Source: Ulva prolifera | Lineage: Eukaryota > Chlorophyta > Ulvophyceae > Ulvales > Ulvaceae | Length of the DNA: 64,000 bases | Assembly (NCBI GenBank): GCA_023078555.1 | Contig: CM041196.1 | Location: 11,364,985-11,428,984, forward strand | Direction: 5' to 3' | Part shown: piece by piece, positions 57,101 through 64,000 of the stretch | How the letters are laid out: the number at the start of each line of letters is the position of its first letter | Numbering within the stretch: position 1 is the stretch's first letter | Position numbers and translations under genes: made by a program | Notes under the pieces: generated by a model | What the model saw: the letters and a program-made list of their open reading frames with translations, nothing else | Database searches by the model: none | What the model was told of the DNA's origin: nothing

Positions 57101-57160
57101 ACATATGTCCAATAGGATACGGCTCAGTAAATTCAGATTTACTTTACTTTACATATGACA
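57101..57160 (+). mobile_element. Very short SINE tail insertion, copy S6
   Basis: Only 47 bp of the SINE 3' end (57106-57152: TGTCCAATAGGATACGGCTC ... TTTACTTTAC) is inserted in a CATATG-rich context. ACATATG-like sequence occurs on both sides, compatible with a short target duplication. This extreme 5' truncation is typical of abortive reverse transcription. Confidence 0.75.
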
Positions 57161-57163
57161 TAC

Positions 57164-57850
57164 ATATGGGGGTGGACCCTGGAGCTGTGCTGGACCCTGG
57201 TGCACAGGGCCCACCCACATGCATGTGTGTCTGTCTCGCACTGTCGTTGGAGGCACAGGTCGGAGGCACAGGTCATTCCTGGGGGAGGCGGGGGCCTCCC
57301 CGGGGCGGGGGTTGTTGTTGGGGTCTCGCTGTTTCTTTGCACGGCAGCCTTGGCTGCATGTGCTTTGCGGGCCTCATGCGCCTGGATGGTGGACGGGGTG
57401 CGGATGGGGGTGGGCGTGTGGGCGTGCTTGTGGGCGTTGGGTGGGAGGCTTGTGTGTGTTTGTGGGTGTGTGTGGTCGTGTGTGTTACAAGGACAAAGGC
57501 AGCAAGGCGGGCAGCACCGCGAAAGAAGCAAACAAACGAAGCAAACACACAGACACCCACGCACGCGACACCCACCACGCCCAAAAGTGTGTGTGGTCGT
57601 GTGTGTGGCTGTGTGGCTGTGGCCAGCGCAGGTGCTGACGTTGCGTGGGTGTGTTGGTGTGTGCTGCGTGTGGCTTGTTGCGTGGTGTGCGGTTCCCCTG
57701 GTTGCTGCTCGCGGTGCTACCTGCCTTGCACGCTTTGTCCTTGTAACACAGGTCGTTGGAGGCGCAGAGACAGAGACAGACTGGAACTCCAATGTGTGCC
57801 TCCTGGTGGCCTCAGCGCAGCTTGTGCTGGACGTCGGTTGAGCGGACTGC
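57164..57850. repeat. GT-rich region with element E copy and inverted flanks
   Basis: Strong strand asymmetry (GT-rich on plus) keeps many frames open on both strands. The part 57575-57722 is nearly the same as element E at 21.48-21.66 kb. The part 57486-57536 matches the 51-bp insert at 32208-32258. GTTACAAGGACAAAG (about 57484) and its complement CTTTGTCCTTGTAAC (about 57731) face each other across 230 bp. A composite or rearranged retroelement is a plausible reading. The apparent long frames (57139-57858 minus, 57166-58104 plus) are composition artefacts. Confidence 0.6.
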
Positions 57851-58407
57851 GCTGCCATGGTGCACAGCAGACAGCAGCTGCAGTGTGTGTTTGCCTACAC
57901 CCCTGCAGCGCAGAACATCTCGCACCCAGGACAAAGCAATGCAATCTAATGAGCACTAGAAGGGAAAAAACGAGTACCATGGAGAGACGGGCACAAGCCA
58001 CTAGGGTCGCTGTGGTTTGGTGCCCATACAGTGCGCTAGGTGTGGCTACTTATACAGGGACAGGTGGAAGAGGGTGCAGGCATGGTAGAGTATGTGAATG
58101 CTGACCTGACAGCAGCGAGACCGTGTACTGGCACAAGCTTGAGCCAGCAGAAGCCACCCATGCCAAATAAGTATCTCTTTCTTGCCTACTAGTCAGACCT
58201 GATCGATGAGGTCTACTCTAATGCGTAGGTCATTATTCTTGGACTGCAATTGACCTGCACGAACGATGCTGAGGGAACAGTGAGGCTCCCTGATTGGAAC
58301 ACGCCGTCATGCACCAAGCCGCCGATCATCCGCTATCTAGCAGACATTGTTGTCGAAATTTCCAGTCAGCTAAGCCGCCGTCTTTCTGCCCTGATGCCTG
58401 TCCACAG

Positions 58408-58589
58408 ATCCAGCAGTGGCCAATAGTGGACTCCGTCACACATGGGTGCGAAAGACTTCACGAGCAGCAGATGTGGACTGAAAGTTTCCCTAGTTTGTTC
58501 ACACGCCCGAAGAATTACCCAGCATACGTCGGGGCGATGTCTCCAAGCAGTGCGCGCTCCTTGTCTATTGGACACGACGAGGCCCGGAA
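58408..58589 (+). CDS. Possible internal exon, unknown gene
   Basis: Bounded by acceptor TGTCCACAG and donor GGAA|GTGAGT. The open frame reads IQQWPIVDSVTHGCERLHEQ, then FTRPKNYPAYVGAMSPSSAR and SLSIGHDEARK. The good splice borders are the main support. No paralogue or domain found. Confidence 0.3.
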
Positions 58590-59366
58590 GTGAGTGACAG
58601 CGTATAGAAAGATGGGGGAGGATGTTATCAGATTGCTGCAGTCAAAGGGAGTACTTACGTGAGTTCTGCACGAGGCCAGCGTATGATCACTACCGGCATC
58701 CGGCCGCTCATGTTCGCCCTCCGAAGCGCAAAAGGCTGAATCAAGACGTGCAGCCGATTTTTTTACACATAGACACATCCTGTTTCGCGCTTTATATGGG
58801 CTTGGGCTACTGAATCTGCTGTGCTCTCGGTGTCGATCACGATGTGGCTGCAGGGGTGCGCGAAAGGCTCCTCTACACAGTGGCTGAGAATTTGCTGCAG
58901 ACTATAACGGCACCATATCAGTCTGGAAATTGATAGTAGGGATGTAGATCAGTGCGCTGACGTGCCACATTATGTATTCTCGTGTGTGGCAATGCCTGTC
59001 TTTCCAAGGCGAGCCCAACAACCCGCCTGAAACACCTCGAAATCCCATCTATCCTGACAGTCAAAGAATCCTCTCATTGCCGTAGCGGTCTGATCGTGTA
59101 TGCAAGTCGGAGCTTTTCACAATATGCAGTCTTGGTTTGAGCGACCGGCCTTCGCTGGAGTGTCGTCGCTGACAACGCCACGATGCACTCATCTGTCCTT
59201 CTCTGTCTCTGAAACATGGGTCTAGCCTTGCATTCATTCGGTTTCAAGCGTAGCAAGACGTCGCAAGTGCGACCGTGCGTCTCTGCACCCGTCACCGTTG
59301 ATATCTGGTCCCCCGATATTGTCGGTGTTCTCAGCGAATTCGGCATACAGCAACCAGACCTGGGAA

Positions 59367-59540
59367 ATGTATGCATCTATGTCACCTGCGAGCGTGTATG
59401 GGGTGCCAGCGGGAGCACTGCTGCTGCTGGTCACAACACCTAGCCAGAAGGTTCAGGCCAGCACAGGCTCCAGCGGGCTGCTGCAACCACTGCGTCCGCC
59501 CAGATACAGACACACCTCCCGATCATGCTCGGGTTTATAA
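59367..59540 (+). CDS. Exon X2 of an unknown gene, paralogous to X1
   Basis: The frame reads MYASMSPASVYGVPAGALLL, then TPSQKVQASTGSSGLLQPLR, ending RSCSGL and TAA. It matches X1 at 47381-47653 in frame. Downstream nucleotide similarity continues to the edge of the tandem array at 59632. Function unknown; one or both copies may be relics. Confidence 0.35.
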   Translation: MYASMSPASVYGVPAGALLLLVTTPSQKVQASTGSSGLLQPLRPPRYRHTSRSCSGL

Positions 59541-59631
59541 GCTGCTGGTCGGCATCGTCTGTTGTTGGCGATTGACCGGGTCACACTGTCCCTGCTCGGT
59601 GTTGCGCAGCTCCGAGTCGTTGCACTGCATG

Positions 59632-60116
59632 TGCAGCCGAGGAGTGCACGCCCTTACGCCCTACGCCCTTTGCATCACATGCATCAAGCCATCATGTGCA
59701 GCTGAGGAGTGCACGCCCTTACGCCCTACGCCCTTTGCATCACATGCATCAAGCCATCATGTGCAGCTGAGGAGTGCACGCCCTTACGCCCTACGCCCTT
59801 TGCATCACATGCATCAAGCCATCATGTGCAGCTGAGGAGTGCACGCCCTTACGCCCTACGCCCTTTGCATCACATGCATCAAGCCATCATGTGCAGCTGA
59901 GGAGTGCACGCCCTTTGCATCACATGCATCAAGCAATCATGTGCAGCTGAGGAGTGCACGCCCTACGCCCTACGCCCTTTGCATCACATGCATCAAGCCA
60001 TCATGTGCAGCTGAGGAGTGCACGCCCTACGCCCTACGCCCTTTGCATCACATGCATCAAGCCATCATGTGCAGCCGAGGAGTGCACGCCCTTTGCATCA
60101 CATGCATCAAGCCACG
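59632..60116. repeat. 65-bp tandem repeat, about 8 units
   Basis: The unit runs GTGCAGCTGAGGAGTGCACG, then CCCTTACGCCCTACGCCC, then TTTGCATCACATGCATCAAG, then CCATCAT. Starts are near 59631, 59696, 59761, 59826, 59891, 59941, 60005 and 60069. Units 5 and 8 lack the TTACGCCCTACGCCC part (50 bp). Most units are identical. The corresponding place after X1 has one diverged unit (GTGCAGGTGTAGTCAAGGAA), so the array expanded on one copy only. Frames across it are artefacts. Confidence 0.9.
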
Positions 60117-60423
60117 GATGCCACAACTGATGCAAGCCACAACTGATGCATGCCGCGACTACTGCGTACCAGATTCTTCATGCTGACGTCTGCTAGCTAG
60201 TGTGCAAACACTAACCTGTGTCTTGGAAATGCGATCCGCGTCATCGCTCACTGCGGCTCTTATGATCCACTTGCACTGCCATGGGCATACACATGCGCTG
60301 GAGCGCGCACATGTGACGACCTCAAGCGGCCATTGTTCAGAGCTCGTGTCTTGACATCCGCTGTGATGGATCGATGAGCGGGCTAGCCACGGTGCCTAAC
60401 CACCAAATAGCCGCTGCGGATTG

Positions 60424-60540
60424 CCACACCGGAGTGTTGGGCGCTGTGCGGCATTTCCAGGGCTGCCCCCCAGAAATCAGACCTGAGTATTCGGAATTGT
60501 TACATATAATCGGGCCCGACGACCCAACACTGCCACACAG
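60424..60540 (+). mobile_element. hAT-type MITE, copy M9
   Basis: The element 60432-60532 starts GAGTGTTGGGCG and ends CGACGACCCAACACTG. Flanks CCACACCG (60424-60431) and CCACACAG (60533-60540) match at 7 of 8 positions, a slightly decayed 8-bp target duplication. The interior GAGTATTCGGAATTGTTACA is shared with M6 and M7. Confidence 0.85.
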
Positions 60541-60587
60541 GTGCCTGCGCCCTCGCTCCTCAGCTAAGCCCAGCTTTGAATAGGAAA

Positions 60588-60860
60588 GTAAAGTAAAGCA
60601 AATCTGAATTTACTGAGCCGTATCTCATTGGACATTGACAACTCCGAGTTAACGGGACCACATATGCCGAAGGGGTGAACCACCTGGAAACCCCCCTCAG
60701 ACGACCGCACGCAACTCACAGGGCCTCCTCCTGTGCTAAGCGAGGTGGTCACGTACGGCCGTTCCGATTCCCCAAAGCGTACGCAGAATCGAACCCACGA
60801 CCTTCTGAAACGGAGGGGGTAGCTTCTAATCTGTCCTCAACCAATTGGACCATAGTTCTT
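60588..60860 (-). mobile_element. tRNA-derived SINE, full length, copy S7
   Basis: Minus orientation. Read on that strand: GAACTATGGTCCAATTGGTT (A-box-like region), then GTGGGTTCGATTCTGCG (B box), the body shared with S1, the tail GTCCAATGAGATACGGCTCA and TTTGCTTTACTTTAC. About 273 bp. S7 and S1 together define both ends of the family. Possible short duplication TCAAA at the borders. Confidence 0.88.
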
Positions 60861-61009
60861 TTGACCTGATGGCACACTCTGGCGGTCGTGATGCTTGTGC
60901 GATGCCATTGCATCAGGTTGACCACCATGACACATGTGTGCTGGTGCGCGCAAATGTGACAATCTCAAGCGGCCAGTGTCAAGCGGTCTTGTCATGAAGT
61001 CCACACAAA

Positions 61010-62240
61010 AAATCGGTGAGCAAGGTGTAGTAACGAGGCGTGGACCAGCTGGCATCAGCTGCGACACACATGCATGTCCCATCGCAACATCACAGCCCTG
61101 GAATTCACATCAACTTCACATCAACTGTGCCGCATGAGGTACAGGCCATGTCTCAAATGAGACATGGCCTGCCCATGCTTCCTGTGCATATCCATCGCAT
61201 CCAGCTCGTGTGCAGTGCAGCGTGTGCACAACTGCAGCAGAGATCACCTGTGGCCACTAGACCCACCACCTGACAATCAGCACCCTACAGGGCATCAGGA
61301 CGCATGAACTTGGGTCCGCAACGGTCTGCAGTGCCCAAGTTCCCCTTTTGATGAGCAACTCTACTGAGACAGTAAGCACCGACTACACGAATGAATCTTG
61401 GGCAGAAATATTATTTATTCATGCTGCTACATTCAAGTGTGTGCCGAACTGCCCAATGTACTGCCAATTGAGCAGGTGAGGCTGACTTACTAGTAGCGCA
61501 ATCGGAATCAAGTGAAAGTGTATGCAGGTGTGGAAAGACCTGGTGCCCATTGTGTGCTGATTCAAATGCTCATAGTTCAACCCTACTCCTTGATAAGAGT
61601 CCCCTGAAATCACCAAACATTAGCGAGGAGTTGTACAATGCGATTATTTTTTTCAATGCGATTTCCTATTGCCATGGCTTAAGCATCCAGGTGGTGGGAA
61701 TTAATCAGTTTACAACTGCTCTACGAATCTCCCTTCTCCCTCACATCTCATGGTGATTGTGTCGTGCTTGACAACAATCCAATTGCAACAAACATGGTAA
61801 CGACATTTGACGCATAGCGAAAGAACACTCATGAACACAGTCTGTCAGTGCATTATTTTGGGTTTGTCGCACAAGCATCCATCCTCTACTCTCGTCTGGC
61901 ACGTGGGTAATTGGCTGCACACCGCTGGCCTTCACACACCGGGGCACCGCTAGTACGAGATGTGATGCGAACTCTGCAAAATTGTCCTGCTAAAGCATGC
62001 TAAGCCGCCCTCCCCATGTCTCGCACTCTGCACCAATGAGGTGGGCATGCATGACTATCACCCAGGACACCAACGCGACTGCATTGACTGCACGTGCGTA
62101 CTTGATCCGACACATGTGGACCTGCAGAGCCGCCGTGATGGTGCTGAAACATGATGCAGGTGCTGGAGAATCAAAACATGGGCATGTCTACGGTCCACCT
62201 CCATCAAAGGAAGGTGGCAGGGTGATTTCCCTATCACAAG
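61010..62240. other. 3' flank of CR3, no other gene seen
   Basis: A hairpin with 13-bp arms, AGGCCATGTCTCA and its complement (61143-61155 and 61158-61170), is present. From about 61.83 kb the sequence resembles the 3' flanks of CR1 (about 8.03 kb) and CR2 (about 23.55 kb): CAGTGCATTATTTTGGGTTT vs CAGCGCATTATTCTGGGGCT. The duplication thus included the 3' flank. No further gene is supported. Confidence 0.45.
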
Positions 62241-62248
62241 CGGTCCAA

Positions 62249-63727
62249 TCATATGGTCATGCACGCATCTTCCACGCACACACGGCCCGCGGCGCAAGTC
62301 CTCGGCACACATGTTCCGCCCGAGCAGACCTCGCAGGTAGGGCAGATGCCGCCGCTGCATTGGCCGTTGACACACGTTCGCACTCCGCACTCTGCAAGTG
62401 GATCGGGAATGCTTGGAGGGGAGGGGGGCAGTGGCACTGAGGGTGTTGTGGGGGTGGTAGGGGTGGTGGGGGTGGTGGGGGTGGTGGGAGTGCCTGGCAC
62501 TGTGTCAGGTGAGCTGAGCCTGCACACGTTATCAACGCACGTCCTTCCGGCAGCGCAGACTCGTGGCGCACATGTCCCATTCACACAGACTTGGCAGGTT
62601 GGGCATGCACCGCCGGTGCAGACGCCGTTGCGGCAGATCACAACTCCACAAGTAGCCGGGGGGGTGGTCGGGGTGGTGGGGGTGGTGGGGGTGGTGGGAG
62701 TGGTCGGGGTGGCGGGAGTGGTGGGAGTGGTGGGAGTGGTCGGGGTGGCGGGAGTGGTCGGGGTGGCGGGAGTGGTCGGGGTGGCGGGAGTTGTTGGGGT
62801 TGAGCTGAGCCTGCACACGTTGTCAACGCACGTCCTTCCGGCAGCGCAGACTCGTGGCGCACATGTCCCACCCACGCAGACTTGGCAGGTGGGGCATGCA
62901 CCGCCCGTGCAGACGCCGTTGCGGCAGATCACTGGTCCGCAGGTTGCCGGGGGGGTGGCAGGTGTGGAGGGTGTGGAGGGGGTGGTTGGGGTGGAGGGTG
63001 TGGAGGGGGTGGTTGGTGTGGAGGGGGTGGAGGGTGTGGTGGATGATGTGGCGACCTGGCAAACATCATTCACGCAAACCCGTCCAGCGGCGCAGACCCG
63101 TGGCACACACTTGCCACCTGAGCAGACTTGGCAGGTGGGGCATGCATTCCCACTGCACACGCCATTGACGCAGATCACTGCACTGCAGGTGGTAGCCGCG
63201 GACGGGGTCGTTGTTGCCGGGGGAGTGGCTGCTGGGGTCTTTGCTGCCGGGGGTGTGGCTGCCGGGGTCTTTGCTGCCGGAGGTGTGGCTGCTGGGGTCT
63301 TGTTCACACACACGTTGTTTGTGCAGACCTGGTTTGCTGCGCACTGCGTCTTGCACTCGCCGCCGACGCACGTGCTGCAAGCTGGGCAGGTCTTCGGCAC
63401 ACACTTGTTGCCCACGCAGACATCACAGCCGGAGCACGCGGACTGCTCACTGCAGACGCCGTTGATGCACACAGTCCCTCCGCAGCCGGTCCTGCCGGAG
63501 ACGGTCTTGCCCCCGCCGGTGCTCTTGTTGCCGATGACAACCTTGCTGCCCCCGGTGTCCTTGCTGCCGACAACAACAGTCTTGCCACCGACGCACTGGC
63601 CGGCGCTGCAGGTTGTGCCGGCGGGGCAGACCTTGGGGACTCCCTTGCAGGCTCCGGTGAAGGGGTCACACGTGTCGTTGTCGGTGCACGCGTCGCCGTC
63701 ATCACAGTTCCCGGGGACGATGTCGAC
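62249..63727 (-). CDS. Cys-rich modular protein CR3, last exon (492 aa), 5' part off-window
   Basis: Terminal exon on minus, from acceptor CTGTGCAG (exon start 63727) to the stop at 62249, same phase as CR1 and CR2. It begins VDIVPGNCDDGDACTDNDTC, then DPFTGACKGVPKVCPAGTTC, a Gly/Lys/Val linker, then five Cys-rich units. The pattern is CxNGVCxGxACPTCQVCxxGxCxPRVCAAGRxCVxxVC. The units are joined by TP-rich linkers (TTPATPTTPATP type, also PAAKTPAAT). The last linker PPSPPSIPDPLAECG is shared with CR1 and CR2. With five units instead of two it is the longest member, by duplication of unit plus linker. Probably extracellular; function unknown. Upstream exons are not visible in the remaining 270 bp. 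Confidence 0.78.
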   Translation of the reverse strand, partial: VDIVPGNCDDGDACTDNDTCDPFTGACKGVPKVCPAGTTCSAGQCVGGKTVVVGSKDTGGSKVVIGNKSTGGGKTVSGRTGCGGTVCINGVCSEQSACSGCDVCVGNKCVPKTCPACSTCVGGECKTQCAANQVCTNNVCVNKTPAATPPAAKTPAATPPAAKTPAATPPATTTPSAATTCSAVICVNGVCSGNACPTCQVCSGGKCVPRVCAAGRVCVNDVCQVATSSTTPSTPSTPTTPSTPSTPTTPSTPSTPATPPATCGPVICRNGVCTGGACPTCQVCVGGTCAPRVCAAGRTCVDNVCRLSSTPTTPATPTTPATPTTPATPTTPTTPTTPATPTTPTTPTTPTTPTTPPATCGVVICRNGVCTGGACPTCQVCVNGTCAPRVCAAGRTCVDNVCRLSSPDTVPGTPTTPTTPTTPTTPTTPSVPLPPSPPSIPDPLAECGVRTCVNGQCSGGICPTCEVCSGGTCVPRTCAAGRVCVEDACMTI

Positions 63728-64000
63728 CTGCACAGCACAATCCGATTGCCAGGAGTTAATCAGAGGTGAACCTGCAGTCGTGCAGTGCATCAGGCGCAAA
63801 TCGAGATTCACCGGGTCTGTCAATCTAAGAAGTGCACATGTCAATGGAGAAGGCCTTTGAGCGCTAGCAAACAGGCGTGCACGCTCGAAGATCAGTTGTT
63901 CCGCGATTTCAGCACTCTAATGCATTGACGCCAGTAACGATTCTCAACGTTCTACATTGGCACCAGACCACGCACACAGTGGCTCAGCTGTTGGCAGGCA

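Larger units (their letters stand above)
60276..61000. repeat. Local duplication flanking M9 and S7
   Basis: About 95 bp at 60276-60370 (GCACATGTGACGACCTCAAG, then CGGCC) recurs diverged at about 60905-61000 (GCAAATGTGACAATCTCAAG, then CGGCC). The interval between holds MITE M9 and SINE S7. Confidence 0.55.

Noticed and set aside
57139-58104. Long frames of 228-312 codons on both strands
   Set aside because: Strongly GT-biased repeat DNA; the frames overlap on both strands and the sequence matches repeat copies elsewhere in the window.
59632-60116. CRISPR-like array
   Set aside because: Units are contiguous tandem copies without unique spacers, and the window is eukaryotic (introns, SINEs).
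59371-60186. Frames of 63-154 codons reading EECTPLRPTPFASHASSHHV-type repeats
   Set aside because: Products of a 65-bp tandem array that cycles through frames; no coding conservation in the single-unit paralogue.
62253-63860. 535-codon open frame on the plus strand opposite CR3
   Set aside because: It is the antisense of a TP/Cys-rich repeat exon and reads as VGVVGVVG low-complexity sequence. The minus frame has the conserved Cys pattern and splice phase shared with CR1 and CR2.

Overview
This window looks like nuclear DNA of a microbial eukaryote. Coding density is low. Genes are split by GT-AG introns, many acceptors read GTGCAG, and several donors read GTGAGx or GTGCGx. The intergenic space is packed with short non-autonomous mobile elements: a tRNA-derived SINE family, a hAT-type MITE family with 8-bp target duplications, and short retroposed fragments. 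Cys-rich modular proteins with PPSPP and TP-rich linkers, and kinases with an N-terminal U-box-like domain, would fit a green alga or a related protist. That placement is inference; no rRNA, tRNA or housekeeping gene anchors the taxonomy.

The window is built mainly from local duplications. (1) A directly repeated block: copy A (about 7.7-22.85 kb) and copy B (about 23.2-32.37 kb) keep the same order of landmarks: an exon of unknown function, a Cys-rich gene on the minus strand (CR1, CR2), then a series of decayed exons on the plus strand. Copy A is about 6 kb longer, partly because of identifiable insertions. A third Cys-rich gene (CR3, 62.2-63.7 kb) and its 3' flank form a partial third copy. 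(2) A mirror-image duplication at 35.6-42.1 kb (+) and 55.4-48.0 kb (-). Each arm carries a helical-bundle/U-box-like/protein-kinase-like gene followed by a predicted beta-helix gene. The left arm (K1, BH1) can be spliced into intact reading frames of 823 and 413 codons. The right arm has an intact 696-codon kinase-like gene (K2) that has lost its catalytic residues. It is followed by a broken beta-helix gene (BH2) with a truncated third kinase (K3) embedded in it. A further broken beta-helix fragment (BH3) lies at 32.5-32.9 kb.

Layout: 0-3.4 kb no supported gene; 3.4-7.25 kb nested repeats (MITEs M1-M3 and four copies of repeat family C); 7.7-32.4 kb duplicated blocks A and B with CR1 and CR2; 32.5-35.5 kb beta-helix relic, palindrome and small repeats; 35.6-42.1 kb K1 and BH1; 42.1-48 kb mostly unassigned with SINE pieces and exon X1; 48-55.4 kb BH2, K3 and K2 on the minus strand; 55.5-61.8 kb repeats, exon X2, two large tandem or GT-rich tracts and a full-length SINE; 62.2-64 kb CR3.

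The exon models of CR1, CR2, K1, K2 and BH1 rest on paralogue alignment plus consistent intron phases, so they are the best supported part of this annotation. Functions beyond domain family are not known from the sequence. The kinase-like proteins probably act inside the cell. The CR proteins, and possibly BH1 which has a candidate signal peptide, are probably secreted or cell-surface proteins.
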